The position numbers and the translations under genes were made by a program. Positions 1 through 10,114 of a stretch of 64,000 nucleotides of DNA are shown piece by piece. The stretch is taken from NCBI GenBank assembly GCA_937871435.1, contig CALMQM010000013.1, positions 38,074 to 102,073 on the forward strand, read 5' to 3'. Numbering within the stretch: position 1 is the first letter of the stretch; each line of letters opens with the position of its first letter. Below the pieces are notes generated by a model. The model did not search any database, had not been told where the DNA came from, and saw only the letters and a program-made list of their open reading frames with translations. This stretch comes from an uncultured Bacteroidota bacterium. Its GTDB lineage: Bacteria > Bacteroidota > Bacteroidia > AKYH767-A > 2013-40CM-41-45.

Positions 1-1
1 G

Positions 2-1270
2 TTTGATGTCTTCTGCCGCGAAGTGAACATGAAACAAGGCAGCATGGAGTCTGCAAAATTATTGTTTACTTCTAAAGGAGATCTTGCCAGAACAGAACCC
101 AAAGAAACTCTGGGCGCCTGGGGTTTACAGCGGGGACCATTCCTGACAGTTTACAAGTCATTCGATGATTCCAAAGTCTTGATCAACTACCGTCGGATTC
201 CGTTGATTAAAAGCGATGCGAAAAATAAAGACATTCTTGGTTTTTATGTTTTTGACAATACAATGAAAAGTATCTGGGGTGATGAAGTAACAATGCCTCA
301 CACAGAAAAAGAGATGAACAACCTTGCATATACAGTAACAAAGGATGGAACTGCCCGCATGTTGGCATACCTCAATGAAGCGAAATCGTTTGAACTGATC
401 AATATCGCCGCTCCCGGAAAATTAAGCAATATGAAAGTTGATATTGATGGTAATTTAAAATTTCAGCGGTTTAATGTTAAAGAAGATAATAGTGGAAACC
501 TGGTCTGTACAGGATTCTATGCTAAGGGAATTGATGTAAAAGTGAGTTGGACAGGAAGCGCTTCATTGAGTTGGAACATTGATGGATTAAAAATATTCAA
601 AATGGACTCTCAGGGAAAAGTACTTGACAACAAAGATTTCGAATTTCCGATTGCCATGTTGAATCAATTTGAAAGCAAGCGCCAACAGGAGAAGAATGAA
701 AAAAGAGAAGGCGAAGGAAAAGCCGGTATTCCGGATCTTGTACTGCGTGATGTAAGTGTGGATGCTGATGGAAACACGATGGTAATTGGAGAGCAACATT
801 ATATCCGTACTGAGAGAACAATTAATGGAACTCAGACGGTATATTTTTATGGTGACATGGTTGCCACAAGAATTGACAAAGACGGAAAATTAATGTGGAT
901 GAAAAAACTTCCTAAAGATCAAACAGGATACCAGGGAAAAGGGGGAATGGGATTCCGTTTGGTTGTAGGAAAAACGGCAACTTATTTCCTATATCTTGAC
1001 AACAAGAAAAACGCGGAACTCTCCGTTGATAAAGCTCCCGCAAAACATTCCGATGGCAAAGGTGGATATTTCTTCGCCTACAAACTTGAAAATGCAACCG
1101 GTGATGTATCCAAGCATGTATTGTTTGATACCGACGATTTGCAGGGTGAGGAAATCTATCAATTCAACACAGGAAGAATTTTCGAACCTTCTCCGGATAT
1201 CTTTTTCCTCGAAAGCTACATGAAGAAAAAGCAGGACAAGATGATTCGTATGGAACTCACCACGAAATAA
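2..1270 (+). CDS. Secreted beta-propeller-like hypothetical protein, 5' partial
   Basis: The reading frame is open from the window edge (first full codon at base 2), so the true N-terminus and any signal peptide lie outside; the GTG at 23 and ATG at 29 are internal codons of an already open frame. The visible ~420 residues carry repeated short blocks such as DADGNTMVIGEQ and IDKDGKLMWMKKLP, typical of the beta-strand blades of delivery-type propeller proteins that are common in Bacteroidota. No catalytic motif is seen. The C-terminus (MIRMELTTK) does not look like a T9SS sorting domain. A strong intrinsic terminator follows 20 bases after the stop. Function is not recognised; the gene itself is confident because of its length and the terminator. 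Confidence 0.85.
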   Translation, partial: FDVFCREVNMKQGSMESAKLLFTSKGDLARTEPKETLGAWGLQRGPFLTVYKSFDDSKVLINYRRIPLIKSDAKNKDILGFYVFDNTMKSIWGDEVTMPHTEKEMNNLAYTVTKDGTARMLAYLNEAKSFELINIAAPGKLSNMKVDIDGNLKFQRFNVKEDNSGNLVCTGFYAKGIDVKVSWTGSASLSWNIDGLKIFKMDSQGKVLDNKDFEFPIAMLNQFESKRQQEKNEKREGEGKAGIPDLVLRDVSVDADGNTMVIGEQHYIRTERTINGTQTVYFYGDMVATRIDKDGKLMWMKKLPKDQTGYQGKGGMGFRLVVGKTATYFLYLDNKKNAELSVDKAPAKHSDGKGGYFFAYKLENATGDVSKHVLFDTDDLQGEEIYQFNTGRIFEPSPDIFFLESYMKKKQDKMIRMELTTK

Positions 1271-1290
1271 TTTACAGAAAATTTTGAGAG

Positions 1291-1321
1291 AAAGTCCGGT
1301 CATTTTGGCCGGACTTTTTTT
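1291..1321 (+). terminator. Intrinsic terminator after the first gene
   Basis: An 11-bp stem (AAGTCCGGTCA paired with TGGCCGGACTT, one G-U pair) with a TTT loop is followed directly by a run of T. It sits 20 bases after the stop codon at 1270. Confidence 0.9.
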
Positions 1322-1808
1322 GTTTGAAGTTTATACCCATTTGTTGAACTAAATCTTTAGCAACGTTCTTATTTTTAAATTTTAGCATATAAAATAAACG
1401 TTACAACATATTTTTTCTGGTCATGATAAATAAATTCGAAACTACCCCCTTTGCCTATTTTTCTACCCCCTCATTAAATGGACAAATGTTAAAGTTGAAC
1501 CTTTAGATATTAAAAACAGTAAATTTTAAAGGATAAATTTGAATTGATCGGAAATTAGATTCAAAACATATAGATTTGAACGGTGTTATTTTAACATTCA
1601 ACACTATCGTTTAATTAAACTGTTAATTTTTTGCATTTAACTCCCATTGCTATTGAATTTATTTATCAGCGCAATGATTTAGAGAAATAAACTGAGTTGA
1701 TATATATTGCAACACCTGATTTAATTAATTGGGAAATCAGACATTTTAACATTTTAATAGCCGTAATTTTTAAATATTGCGAGGTGTAGTATTCTATTTG
1801 ATCTTTCA
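1322..1808. other. AT-rich intergenic region upstream of the histidine kinase operon
   Basis: About 490 bases without a credible gene. It is very AT-rich and holds several matches to the Bacteroidota -7 element TAnnTTTG, for example TAAATTTG at 1534-1541 and TAGATTTG at 1571-1578; the latter has a TTG 24 bases upstream. One of these may drive the kinase/regulator operon, but in such AT-rich DNA chance matches are expected and I cannot choose between them. Confidence 0.4.
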
Positions 1809-4343
1809 ATGAAGCTGACATCAAGATATATTCTGTTTCTGACCGTTTTCGCAGCAGCGCTTTTGGTGCTTGTGTTCACCATTCATTATATCACCTTAAA
1901 AAAAAGTGAATGGAATACCGGGATGGTAACACATACTTACCAGGTCATGAATTCTTCCCGTTCGTTAATAAAAAACATTCTGGATGCGGAAGCATTGGTG
2001 AAAGAGTATGTGCTTTCAAAAGATAGTGCAACATTGAATAATTACAAGTTGGCACAACAAAGGACAGTCAGCCAACTGATAAAACTGAAAGATCTGACTG
2101 CCGATAATGTTGTTCAAGAGAGCAGGCTGGATTCATTGAACAACCTGTCGGTTCAATTGTACGGCCAGCTTGGTGATTATATCCGATATTCAAACGATCC
2201 TCAATCCGACCAAAGAATTCTGTTTGCCACTATCAATACAGAAAAGAAAACGCTGGATCACATTCGTGCGATTTCTTTTTCAATTTTAAAAGAGGAAGAA
2301 GAGTTACTTATCAATAGAAATGACGCAGCAAATGTTTCAGAGCGAAATTCCCTTTATACACTTTTTGCAGGAGGTGCGGTTTCCCTTGGATTATTGTGCT
2401 TTCTGTGCATCTTTTTGTATAAGGAAAATAAAAAACTCAAAGACGTTGAACAGGAATTATTCATTCGTTCAGAATGGTATACACAAACGCTTGTGAGTTT
2501 GGGTGATGGAGTTATTGCAACAGACAAAAACGGCATCATCACATTAATTAATAAATCCGCTGAAAATATTTCCGGATGGAAAAAAGAGGAAGCGATAGGT
2601 ATTCACATTGATTATGTGTTTCAGATAACCAATGAACGTACAGGAAACAAAGTAATTAATCCGGCGATTGAAGCTATGCAGCGAAACCAGGTGGTACTTC
2701 TGGCAAATCATACCATTCTGAAAATGAGAAACGGGAACACTGTATTTATTGATGACAGTGGTGCTCCTATCCATAATGATAAAGGCGATCTGATTGGAGC
2801 GGTATTGGTTTTCCGGGATATTACTGAAAAGAAAAAAGCGGAAGACGCCTTGCGTGAACTGAACCAGCATCTGGAAAGGAAAGTGGAGGAGAGGACAGCG
2901 GAATTGTTAAAGCAGGAAATTCATTACAAAGCGACGCTGGATAAAATGCTGGAAGGAATACAGATTATTGGTTATAACTGGCGCTATCTCTATGCTAACG
3001 ATTCATTGATGGCTCAATTGGGAACGACGAAGGAAGAGTTTTTTGGAAAAAATATGCTGGAAGAATATCCCGGAATTGAGAAAACAAAACTCTTTGCTGA
3101 ACTGGAAGAGTGCATGACAAAACGAATTTCAGGATCCATGGAAAATGAATTCGTATTTCCAAGCGGCGAACACCGCTGGTACCAGCTCAGTATTCAGCCT
3201 GTGCCGGAAGGATTGTTTGTTTTGTCGGTGGACATCACGAAGCGCAAAGATGCGGAAATGAAGATTGAGGAAAGCGAAGAAAAATTCCGATCCCTTGTCG
3301 AAAATATTACCGATACAATCATCACGCTCGACACCGAATTCAAAATTCTTTTTGTGAATCATTTGCCGGCAGGTGCTGATTCCTCTTCCTTGCGAGGACA
3401 AAGTATATATGGATGGATTAATCCGGAATATGTACCGGTTGCAGCTTCCGCATTACAAAATGTCATGAGCTCCGGAACACCGGTGAATTATGAAACATCC
3501 GGAACAGGTATTGACGGAGAAACTGTATGGTATCTTCATCATGCCGGTCCGGTTTTCACTGAGTCCAAAGTAACAGGTATTGTAATTATAGTGAAAGATA
3601 TTACCGACAGAAAGAAAGCAGAGCAGATCCTGGAACAACAAAACAATCGTCTCATCAAAACCAACACAGAACTCGACAGATTTGTGTACAGTACATCCCA
3701 TGATTTGCGCGCACCGCTCACATCCTTACTCGGTTTAATCAATATCACCGAAGACCATTTACGGGAAGATGATACCGAACAGAAGGAAAGAATTGTGATG
3801 ATGAAAAAAACTGTTAGCAAACTGGATACTTTCATCGGCGACATATTGAATTACTCCCGAAATGCAAGAACAGATCTTGCCTCCGACACGATTGATTTCA
3901 AACAGATAGTACGTGAATGCACGGATCATTTGAAATACATGGATGTAACAGGAGATTATTCTTTATCTGTGAATATTAATCAGGAGTCTGAATTTGTAAC
4001 AGATAAAAGCCGCCTGTTGGTAATCCTCAGTAATATGATGAGCAACGCGGTGAAGTATCAGGATTCGGGGAAAAAAGACCGAACCGTTGATATCAGTATT
4101 CAATCAGATACCCTTCACGCCGAGATTCGAGTCAGAGATAATGGTATCGGAATTGAAAGCAATGATTTGGATAAAATTTTTGAGATGTTCTACCGGGCCA
4201 CTAAACATTCCAATGGTTCCGGATTGGGGATGTATATTGTGAAGGAAACGCTCACCAAACTTAACGGAACGATCAGTGTTGAATCAACACCTGGAGCAGG
4301 AACTTGTTTTACAGTGTGCCTGCCCAATATGATTCAAGCATAA
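1809..4343 (+). CDS. CHASE3/multi-PAS sensor histidine kinase
   Basis: Membrane sensor kinase of 844 residues. Seen: a first membrane helix at about residues 8-27, a helical extracytoplasmic region (about 30-180) that fits a CHASE3 sensor, a second helix at about 185-207, then three PAS-like domains (about 220-340, 378-480, 490-600) separated by linkers of the type DITEKKKAEDALRE, a HisKA domain with the phospho-acceptor H631 in STSHDLRAPL, and a C-terminal HATPase domain with an N box (NMMSNAVKYQ) and G boxes (DNGIGI, GSGLGMYIV). It should autophosphorylate in response to a periplasmic or PAS-bound signal and pass phosphate to a receiver. The gene for a single-domain response regulator begins 7 bases downstream, so the two form an operon and a likely cognate pair. 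The signal is unknown. Confidence 0.93.
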   Translation: MKLTSRYILFLTVFAAALLVLVFTIHYITLKKSEWNTGMVTHTYQVMNSSRSLIKNILDAEALVKEYVLSKDSATLNNYKLAQQRTVSQLIKLKDLTADNVVQESRLDSLNNLSVQLYGQLGDYIRYSNDPQSDQRILFATINTEKKTLDHIRAISFSILKEEEELLINRNDAANVSERNSLYTLFAGGAVSLGLLCFLCIFLYKENKKLKDVEQELFIRSEWYTQTLVSLGDGVIATDKNGIITLINKSAENISGWKKEEAIGIHIDYVFQITNERTGNKVINPAIEAMQRNQVVLLANHTILKMRNGNTVFIDDSGAPIHNDKGDLIGAVLVFRDITEKKKAEDALRELNQHLERKVEERTAELLKQEIHYKATLDKMLEGIQIIGYNWRYLYANDSLMAQLGTTKEEFFGKNMLEEYPGIEKTKLFAELEECMTKRISGSMENEFVFPSGEHRWYQLSIQPVPEGLFVLSVDITKRKDAEMKIEESEEKFRSLVENITDTIITLDTEFKILFVNHLPAGADSSSLRGQSIYGWINPEYVPVAASALQNVMSSGTPVNYETSGTGIDGETVWYLHHAGPVFTESKVTGIVIIVKDITDRKKAEQILEQQNNRLIKTNTELDRFVYSTSHDLRAPLTSLLGLINITEDHLREDDTEQKERIVMMKKTVSKLDTFIGDILNYSRNARTDLASDTIDFKQIVRECTDHLKYMDVTGDYSLSVNINQESEFVTDKSRLLVILSNMMSNAVKYQDSGKKDRTVDISIQSDTLHAEIRVRDNGIGIESNDLDKIFEMFYRATKHSNGSGLGMYIVKETLTKLNGTISVESTPGAGTCFTVCLPNMIQA

Positions 4344-4350
4344 AAGATAC

Positions 4351-4758
4351 ATGATGAGGCTAAGACAAATTTTATTGATTGATGACAATGATATAGATAA
4401 TTATATCAACCGTCATATTTTAGAAACAAACAATGTATGTGATTCCATTGTTACGATGATTTCTGCAATTGATGCACTGGAATATTTAAATCCGATTAAA
4501 GATGATCCTGAAAAATTTCCTGAGTTGATATTTCTGGATATCAGGATGCCACTAATGGATGGCTTCGGATTTCTGGATGAATTCAGGAATTTTCCGGATG
4601 GGATCAAAACTTCCTGTATCATTTACATGCTCACCTCCTCACAGGATGGAATGGATATACAAAAAGCGAAGACCTATCCTTTTGTGAAGGAATATTTGAA
4701 TAAGCCTCTAACACATCAATTGGTGGAACAAATTTTCAATTTGCCTCCTGGAGAATAA
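4351..4758 (+). CDS. Single-domain response regulator
   Basis: A CheY-like receiver of 135 residues with no output domain. Seen: acidic pocket DDN at 11-13, phospho-acceptor D63 in LFLDIRMP-type context (FLDIRMPLMDG), a Thr/Ser at the end of beta 4 (MLTSS) and the conserved lysine in NKPL. It resembles the Rcp1-type receivers that follow bacteriophytochrome-like kinases. It starts 7 bases after the CHASE3/PAS kinase and is most likely its phosphorylation partner. Without an effector domain it must act by protein-protein interaction. The ATG at 4351 is followed by a second ATG, so the start could be one codon later. Confidence 0.92.
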   Translation: MMRLRQILLIDDNDIDNYINRHILETNNVCDSIVTMISAIDALEYLNPIKDDPEKFPELIFLDIRMPLMDGFGFLDEFRNFPDGIKTSCIIYMLTSSQDGMDIQKAKTYPFVKEYLNKPLTHQLVEQIFNLPPGE

Positions 4759-4821
4759 AAAGAGAAAATAAGCGTCAAGAAAATGCGGTTTCAGAACACA
4801 AAAATCACCGCCTCTGAAGAA

Positions 4822-7800
4822 TTATTTTCGAATCAGCTTTTTGCTTTTGCAATTATTTCCGGAAATCGCCCGAACAATATACATTCCACACTCAGGAAGG
4901 AATGATGATTCAATAGGGAAAACCACTTTGGATGCTTCGTCGAAGTGAATTACTTTCGAGAACAATTCTTTGCCGTATACATCCACTATACTTAACTGAA
5001 CATCCTGTTGCATTCTACAGCTGATCGCGACATTCACTGATTCGCCATAAGAAGGATTGGGATAAAGTTCAAATGCAAAATCTGTTTCACGATTGTAATG
5101 TACACTTACCGGATCGGCATAAGTATAGTCGCCGTTGAAATCAGTTTGCTTCAACCTGTAGTATGATAATCCGGGAAATGGTTCATAATCCTGAGCCGAG
5201 TAGTGAATCATTGATGTGCTGTTTCCGTTGTGTGCAAGTGAACGTACTTTGCAAACCTCTGTATAGTTTACCGCATCAGTGGATTTTTCAATCGTAAAGT
5301 AATCGTTATTTTTCTCTGAAGCTGTTGTCCAGCTGATGTTTACCTGATCATTTTGCAACACTGCATCAAAGGAAACCAATTCTATTGGCAGAGGAACACC
5401 ACTTCCTTTTCCGATTGAATGTTGCGAAAAATTTGTGTATCCGGTTCGTTGCGCATAGCCGCTACCTGAGTTATAAATTCGTCCTGCATTTCCACTCGCA
5501 GGAATTGCTGCGGTAGTTTCAAATGTGGAAAAACTTGCATAGGTAGCTGTTGTTGTTCTTTTTATCGGACAAAAAGTATTGTCGTCTGCGGAACCAAGTG
5601 TTGTGTTTTCAACGGAAAGTTGTACTCCATACGATCCACCTGTTGGCGAGGCATTGGGAGTAAATGTCCACAATACTGTTTCGCCGGCAACTTCACCGAC
5701 AGTACTGATGATTGGCACTCCACCCTGTGAAGTGCTGAGCAATGCGTCACTGTTTGGTGCCGACTGAACAAAATCCGAAACGTAGGAATTGATATAAGTT
5801 ACTCCGGTCAAATTATTATTAAGAATAGAAGCAAGATGTCTGTCTGTTGCAGATGTTCCATTTGCAATTGGAAATGTATAAGTACTTGTATTGCTCGCAA
5901 TGTAACGGCGGAGGTTTCCGTTTATAAATCCGTTTGTATAAGTAAGATTCGCCGCATTTGTGGAAGTAGTCACCAGATAATTTGCGCCGGTGGATACAAC
6001 ACCATTTTGAAGAGAAAGCGCGTTACTGACATTCACAGTGAGCGTTCCGCTGAAATTGACACCATTCGTATTGTTGACAGTCAGGTTATAGAAATTAATA
6101 CTTGTTGCAGCGCTCAGCACATTCGCGCCGGAACATCCATAGAGAGTAACTGTACTGCTGTTTGGAGTAAATGTTCCACCCTGAGAGAAATTGCCATAGA
6201 GATCCAGTGAATTGCTTCCATTTATGGTCAGCGTTTTTCCTCCATTGATTGTAATTCCATTCGCGATCGCGTTGGTTGTGATAACAGGATTGGTAGTGCC
6301 ACCATTGATGACGGCTGACTTGTATTTATTTGGAACGCCATTACTCCAGTTACTTGCGGTGTTCCAAGCCGTAGTGGATCCAACCCAGTTCGTTGAACTT
6401 GTTGAAGGCGTTACCGCGGTAATAATATTCGATGAATATGCATTGCTGGAGCAACCTCCCAAATCAGGAGTGACAATACAATTCACTACATCTCCGTTTG
6501 CCAATCCGCCGTTCACATAAGTTGTACTGTTGCTTCCGACATTTGAACCGTTGAGTACCCATTGGTATGTAGGAGCCGGACCGAGGTTTGTTCCGATAGC
6601 AGAGAATGTATCGATAAATCCGTTTCCAATTTTGACATTGGAAACAGTTGCTCCGGTAGCGTTGGTGGAAACGTCAACATACAATGGTAAGGTAGGAGCG
6701 ACCGCGCTTGTCATTAGCAAAGTACTGTTTTTATAATACTTGACTACATTGTTTTCTACCGCAATTTTTAAAATGTCATTTGTTGCATAGGTTCCGTATG
6801 TTCCGCGGTTTGTTCCGGATTCATAAATCCGGAGAGCTCCGGTGTTGAGCAAATAGAAACAATACTGAATGGATGTATAATTACTATTCACGTCTGATGA
6901 ACTTAATCCCACCATTCTGTTTTTATTCGTCTCCGCAACTGTCGTTTGCATGTAACCATTATTGGAAACGGATTGATATGAAAATCCGTTTCCATCCCAG
7001 TTGTTATTACTCGTACGTTTTGTTAAGGTGTTTCCATTAATCGTATTCTTCACACCAGAAGAAGCAATGATCCACACAACATTCACAAGTGATTCTTTGC
7101 AGGAAGTAGGTGACGCGGTACCGGTGATATAAAATGCGTTCTGAGCAGTCTGATTAATATCACGGATTGTGATGTTGTTAGAAGGAAACGCACTGCTGCT
7201 GCAACCACCCAGATCCGGAGTAACCAGACAAGTGATTACATCGCCGTTGGCCAGACTTGCATTTGTGTAGGTGGAGGAGTTGGTTCCCACATTCGAACCA
7301 TTAAGCTGCCATTGATAGGAGGGAGATGGTCCGAGATTCGTTCCATAAGCGGAAAACGTACTGATATTTCCGTTTGAGATTCGAACGTCAGAAATCGTTG
7401 CTCCGATACCATTCGTACTGGCATCAACATACAAAGGCAAAGTTGGAGTTACATTACTGATGTATAGAGCTGTTCCGTTTTTATAATACTTCACTACATT
7501 ATTCTCGACAGCAATTTTCAATGTGTCTCCTGTAGTATAAGTACCGAATGCGCCACGACTAGTTCCGCTTTCATAAATCTGTAAAGCGCCGGCATTTGTT
7601 GTATAGAAACAATATTGTATAGATGTATAATTAGCATTTGCGTCAGTGGAACTCAGACCAATCATTCTTGCTTCGTTCGTTTCTTCCAGGATGGTTTGCA
7701 TATATCCGTTATTCGACACAGATTGCAATGAAAAACCATTTCCATCCCAAGATCCGTTGCTGGATATTTTTGTAAGAGTGTTTCCGGCAATTTCATTTTT

Positions 7801-9477
7801 AGCAGAAGATGCTGAAATGGACCATACAACATCCTCGAGTGATTCTTTACAAGCACTCACAGCCGGAGTACCTGTGATATAAAATTCGTTTTGTAAAGTC
7901 TGATTGATGTCACCAAGAGCGATGGTATTCGAAGTGAATGTGCCCAGACTACATCCGCCAAGATCCGGAGTGATCACGCAATTGATCAGATCAGAATTTG
8001 GAAGAGACGAGTTGGTGTATGTCGGACTGTTGGTTCCCACATTACTTCCGTTTACAGTCCATTGATAGATCGGTGCAGGTCCCATGCCGGTTGCATTGGC
8101 CGTGAATGTACCTGTGTTACCATTCGAGACTTGTACAGCAGTGATTGTAGCTCCGGTTGTACGTGTACACACATCCACATACAATGGAAGTGTGGGAGTC
8201 ACAGTACTGATATAAATCAGAGTTCCGTTTTGATAATATTTGACTAATGAATTTTCAACCGAGATTTTCAGGATATCACCTGTAGCGTATGTACCGAATG
8301 TTCCCCGGTTAGTACCTGATTCAAGGATACTGAGGTTGCCAGTGGCGCCCATTCGAAATGCAAATTGAATACTGGTGTTGTTCACGCCCGCATCAGTATT
8401 ACTCAGACCAATCAATCGGTCTTTGTTTACTTCATTCGCAGTGGTGAGCATGTAGCCATTATTGGAAACCGACTGGTAAGAGAATGCATTACCATCCCAG
8501 TTTCCATTGCTGGTAATTTTGGTGAGCGTATTGCCACTGATAGAATTTTTTGCACATGATGCGGAATTCATCCACACAACATCTTCAACTGCTTCTTTAC
8601 AAGCGCTGGATGCAGGTGTACCGTTGATATAAAAAGCATTTAGCAAAGTTGGATCCTGATCCCCGATCACGATAGAGTTGGATGTATAAATCGTGGAAGG
8701 AGAACAACCGTCAACATCAGATGTCTGAACGCAAGTGATGATATCAGCGGCAGTCAGACTTGTGTTGGTATACGAAGAACTATTCGTTCCTACATTGCTG
8801 CCGTTTAATTTCCATTGGTAAGATGGATTTGTTCCGGCTGCTGTGGAAGTTGCGGTGAACACTCCCACATTTCCGTTACTCACAATCACATTATTCACAG
8901 TAGCTCCTACTGCACGTGTACACACATCGACATAGAGAGGAAGTGCTGGCGTAAGCAAACTGATATATAATATGATCCCGTTCTGATAATATTTTACAAT
9001 GTTGTTTTCAACGGAGATTCTCAGTACATCGCCTGTGGAATATGTACCAAATGTACCTTTTGAGGTTCCGCTTTCATATACCTGGAGACTTCCGGTGTTG
9101 GTCAGGTGCCATGCAAATTGAATGGTGTTGAATGAAGAACTCGCGTCTGTTGAACTTAATCCGACAACTCTTTCGCGATTGGTTTCCGCAACAGTTGTTT
9201 CCATGTAACCATTGTTCGCGACAGATTGATATGAAAAACCATTTCCATCCCAGTTCCCATTACTGCTTGCTTTGGTGAGATTGTTTCCGCTAATCGTATT
9301 GCGTAGTGATGTACTGGAACCTATCCATACAACATCTGTTTTCGCTTCTTTGCAAGCGCTCGAAGCCGAAGTACCTTCAATGTAAAACTCATTGCATTGA
9401 GCCTTTGCGGAACCCCATGAAAAAAGCAATACCAAACTCAGTACTGAATACAAAATATTTACTCTCATTCCGCCCAT
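4822..9477 (-). CDS. Giant T9SS type A cargo protein with four 250-residue tandem repeats
   Basis: Predicted exported surface protein of 1551 residues. Seen: a signal peptide ending near AKAQ27; four consecutive repeats beginning with FYI at residues 31, 282, 532 and 782, each with a CKE motif, a lectin-like block (NGNWDGNGFSYQSV ... KYYQNGT) and an Ig-like block (YQWxLNGSNVGTNS ... CxxTPDLGGCS); a unique region from about 1031 (WVGSTTAWNTASNWSNG) rich in beta-strand motifs; a fibronectin-like stretch (VNISWTTASEKNNDYFTIEKS); and a C-terminal T9SS type A sorting domain (FELYPNPSYGESVN ... KKLIRK). Known of the family: the C-terminal domain directs export through T9SS and removal or attachment at the cell surface. 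Adhesion or glycan binding is an inference from the repeat architecture. It faces the response regulator gene tail to tail with only 63 bases between, and no clear terminator is visible there. Confidence 0.9.
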   Translation of the reverse strand: MGGMRVNILYSVLSLVLLFSWGSAKAQCNEFYIEGTSASSACKEAKTDVVWIGSSTSLRNTISGNNLTKASSNGNWDGNGFSYQSVANNGYMETTVAETNRERVVGLSSTDASSSFNTIQFAWHLTNTGSLQVYESGTSKGTFGTYSTGDVLRISVENNIVKYYQNGIILYISLLTPALPLYVDVCTRAVGATVNNVIVSNGNVGVFTATSTAAGTNPSYQWKLNGSNVGTNSSSYTNTSLTAADIITCVQTSDVDGCSPSTIYTSNSIVIGDQDPTLLNAFYINGTPASSACKEAVEDVVWMNSASCAKNSISGNTLTKITSNGNWDGNAFSYQSVSNNGYMLTTANEVNKDRLIGLSNTDAGVNNTSIQFAFRMGATGNLSILESGTNRGTFGTYATGDILKISVENSLVKYYQNGTLIYISTVTPTLPLYVDVCTRTTGATITAVQVSNGNTGTFTANATGMGPAPIYQWTVNGSNVGTNSPTYTNSSLPNSDLINCVITPDLGGCSLGTFTSNTIALGDINQTLQNEFYITGTPAVSACKESLEDVVWSISASSAKNEIAGNTLTKISSNGSWDGNGFSLQSVSNNGYMQTILEETNEARMIGLSSTDANANYTSIQYCFYTTNAGALQIYESGTSRGAFGTYTTGDTLKIAVENNVVKYYKNGTALYISNVTPTLPLYVDASTNGIGATISDVRISNGNISTFSAYGTNLGPSPSYQWQLNGSNVGTNSSTYTNASLANGDVITCLVTPDLGGCSSSAFPSNNITIRDINQTAQNAFYITGTASPTSCKESLVNVVWIIASSGVKNTINGNTLTKRTSNNNWDGNGFSYQSVSNNGYMQTTVAETNKNRMVGLSSSDVNSNYTSIQYCFYLLNTGALRIYESGTNRGTYGTYATNDILKIAVENNVVKYYKNSTLLMTSAVAPTLPLYVDVSTNATGATVSNVKIGNGFIDTFSAIGTNLGPAPTYQWVLNGSNVGSNSTTYVNGGLANGDVVNCIVTPDLGGCSSNAYSSNIITAVTPSTSSTNWVGSTTAWNTASNWSNGVPNKYKSAVINGGTTNPVITTNAIANGITINGGKTLTINGSNSLDLYGNFSQGGTFTPNSSTVTLYGCSGANVLSAATSINFYNLTVNNTNGVNFSGTLTVNVSNALSLQNGVVSTGANYLVTTSTNAANLTYTNGFINGNLRRYIASNTSTYTFPIANGTSATDRHLASILNNNLTGVTYINSYVSDFVQSAPNSDALLSTSQGGVPIISTVGEVAGETVLWTFTPNASPTGGSYGVQLSVENTTLGSADDNTFCPIKRTTTATYASFSTFETTAAIPASGNAGRIYNSGSGYAQRTGYTNFSQHSIGKGSGVPLPIELVSFDAVLQNDQVNISWTTASEKNNDYFTIEKSTDAVNYTEVCKVRSLAHNGNSTSMIHYSAQDYEPFPGLSYYRLKQTDFNGDYTYADPVSVHYNRETDFAFELYPNPSYGESVNVAISCRMQQDVQLSIVDVYGKELFSKVIHFDEASKVVFPIESSFLPECGMYIVRAISGNNCKSKKLIRK
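6420..9387 (-). repeat. Four tandem coding repeats of about 750 bp
   Basis: The FYI codons that open each unit lie at 9387, 8634, 7884 and 7134, giving periods of 753, 750 and 750 bases. Corresponding segments (for example the CKE-coding stretch and the NGSNVGTNS-coding stretch) remain clearly alike at the DNA level. This suggests duplication within the gene, and the region could recombine or be misassembled from short reads. Confidence 0.85.
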
Positions 9478-10114
9478 AATTTTTCTCTAAACAAATTTTT
9501 TCTGCTTATGCTAAATATTTATTTGCTTAAGATTTCCCCTTAAGGCGATGCTTTTAAATCGCATTCACCCAAAATCTTTCTTCGCGCTTCGCGATTAGCC
9601 ATATTCATACCTCTGATTAAAACGGCCTTTTTTAGCTTGATTTTGCGGGTCTTCGAACGACATCATTCCTTTTTTGGGAAAATATTCCCATGAAAAGAAT
9701 TGCATCCGGAATCAGTTGATGAGAAAAATCTGAACAGGAACGAGCGATGATAAGCGATGAAAAAAAGGATGATGCAAACAGTTTTATAATGCAAGGAAAA
9801 ATTTGAACAGGAATACAATGAATTTTTTGGAAGACAAGTCTGATTAAAAAAATCTCTTTACTTAATTCTATCAATCGCTTAATGAATTCTGTGCTTGAAA
9901 AATAAGCAAGGATCTGATTTTGCGGTAATGCGAAAGCCTGCAAACAGGCAATTGGCGTGCTTTTTTAGCATATACAAATTGTACTCACAAGCTTCAGAGA
10001 AAATATTGTTATATTGGATTCGAATACGAAATTCATTGAAGCCAATTTTCTTCAATAAAAAAAGTCATTCAAAAATCTATCAAACAAAGAAAAATTTATT
10101 TTAAAATTCGTCTT
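9478..10114. other. AT-rich divergent intergenic region
   Basis: About 640 bases between two divergently transcribed T9SS cargo genes. I see no supported gene: the open frames of 103 codons (minus) and 69 codons (plus) have no recognisable domain and unusual composition. A short direct repeat AAAAT(C/T)TGAACAGGAA occurs at 9725-9740 and 9798-9813. A small hairpin GCCTG-CAAA-CAGGC lies near 9937-9950. Promoters for both flanking genes are expected here, but no full TTTG/TAnnTTTG pair was found. Confidence 0.4.

Noticed and set aside
5562..8559. Many open frames of 60-124 codons opposite and out of frame with the four-repeat T9SS gene
   Set aside because: They recur with the 750-bp repeat period and have no recognisable domain; they are shadows of the repetitive coding strand.
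9632..9943. Minus-strand frame of 103 codons in the 9478-10114 gap
   Set aside because: Composition is rich in Phe, Ile and Ser from AT-rich DNA, with no domain and no supporting context.
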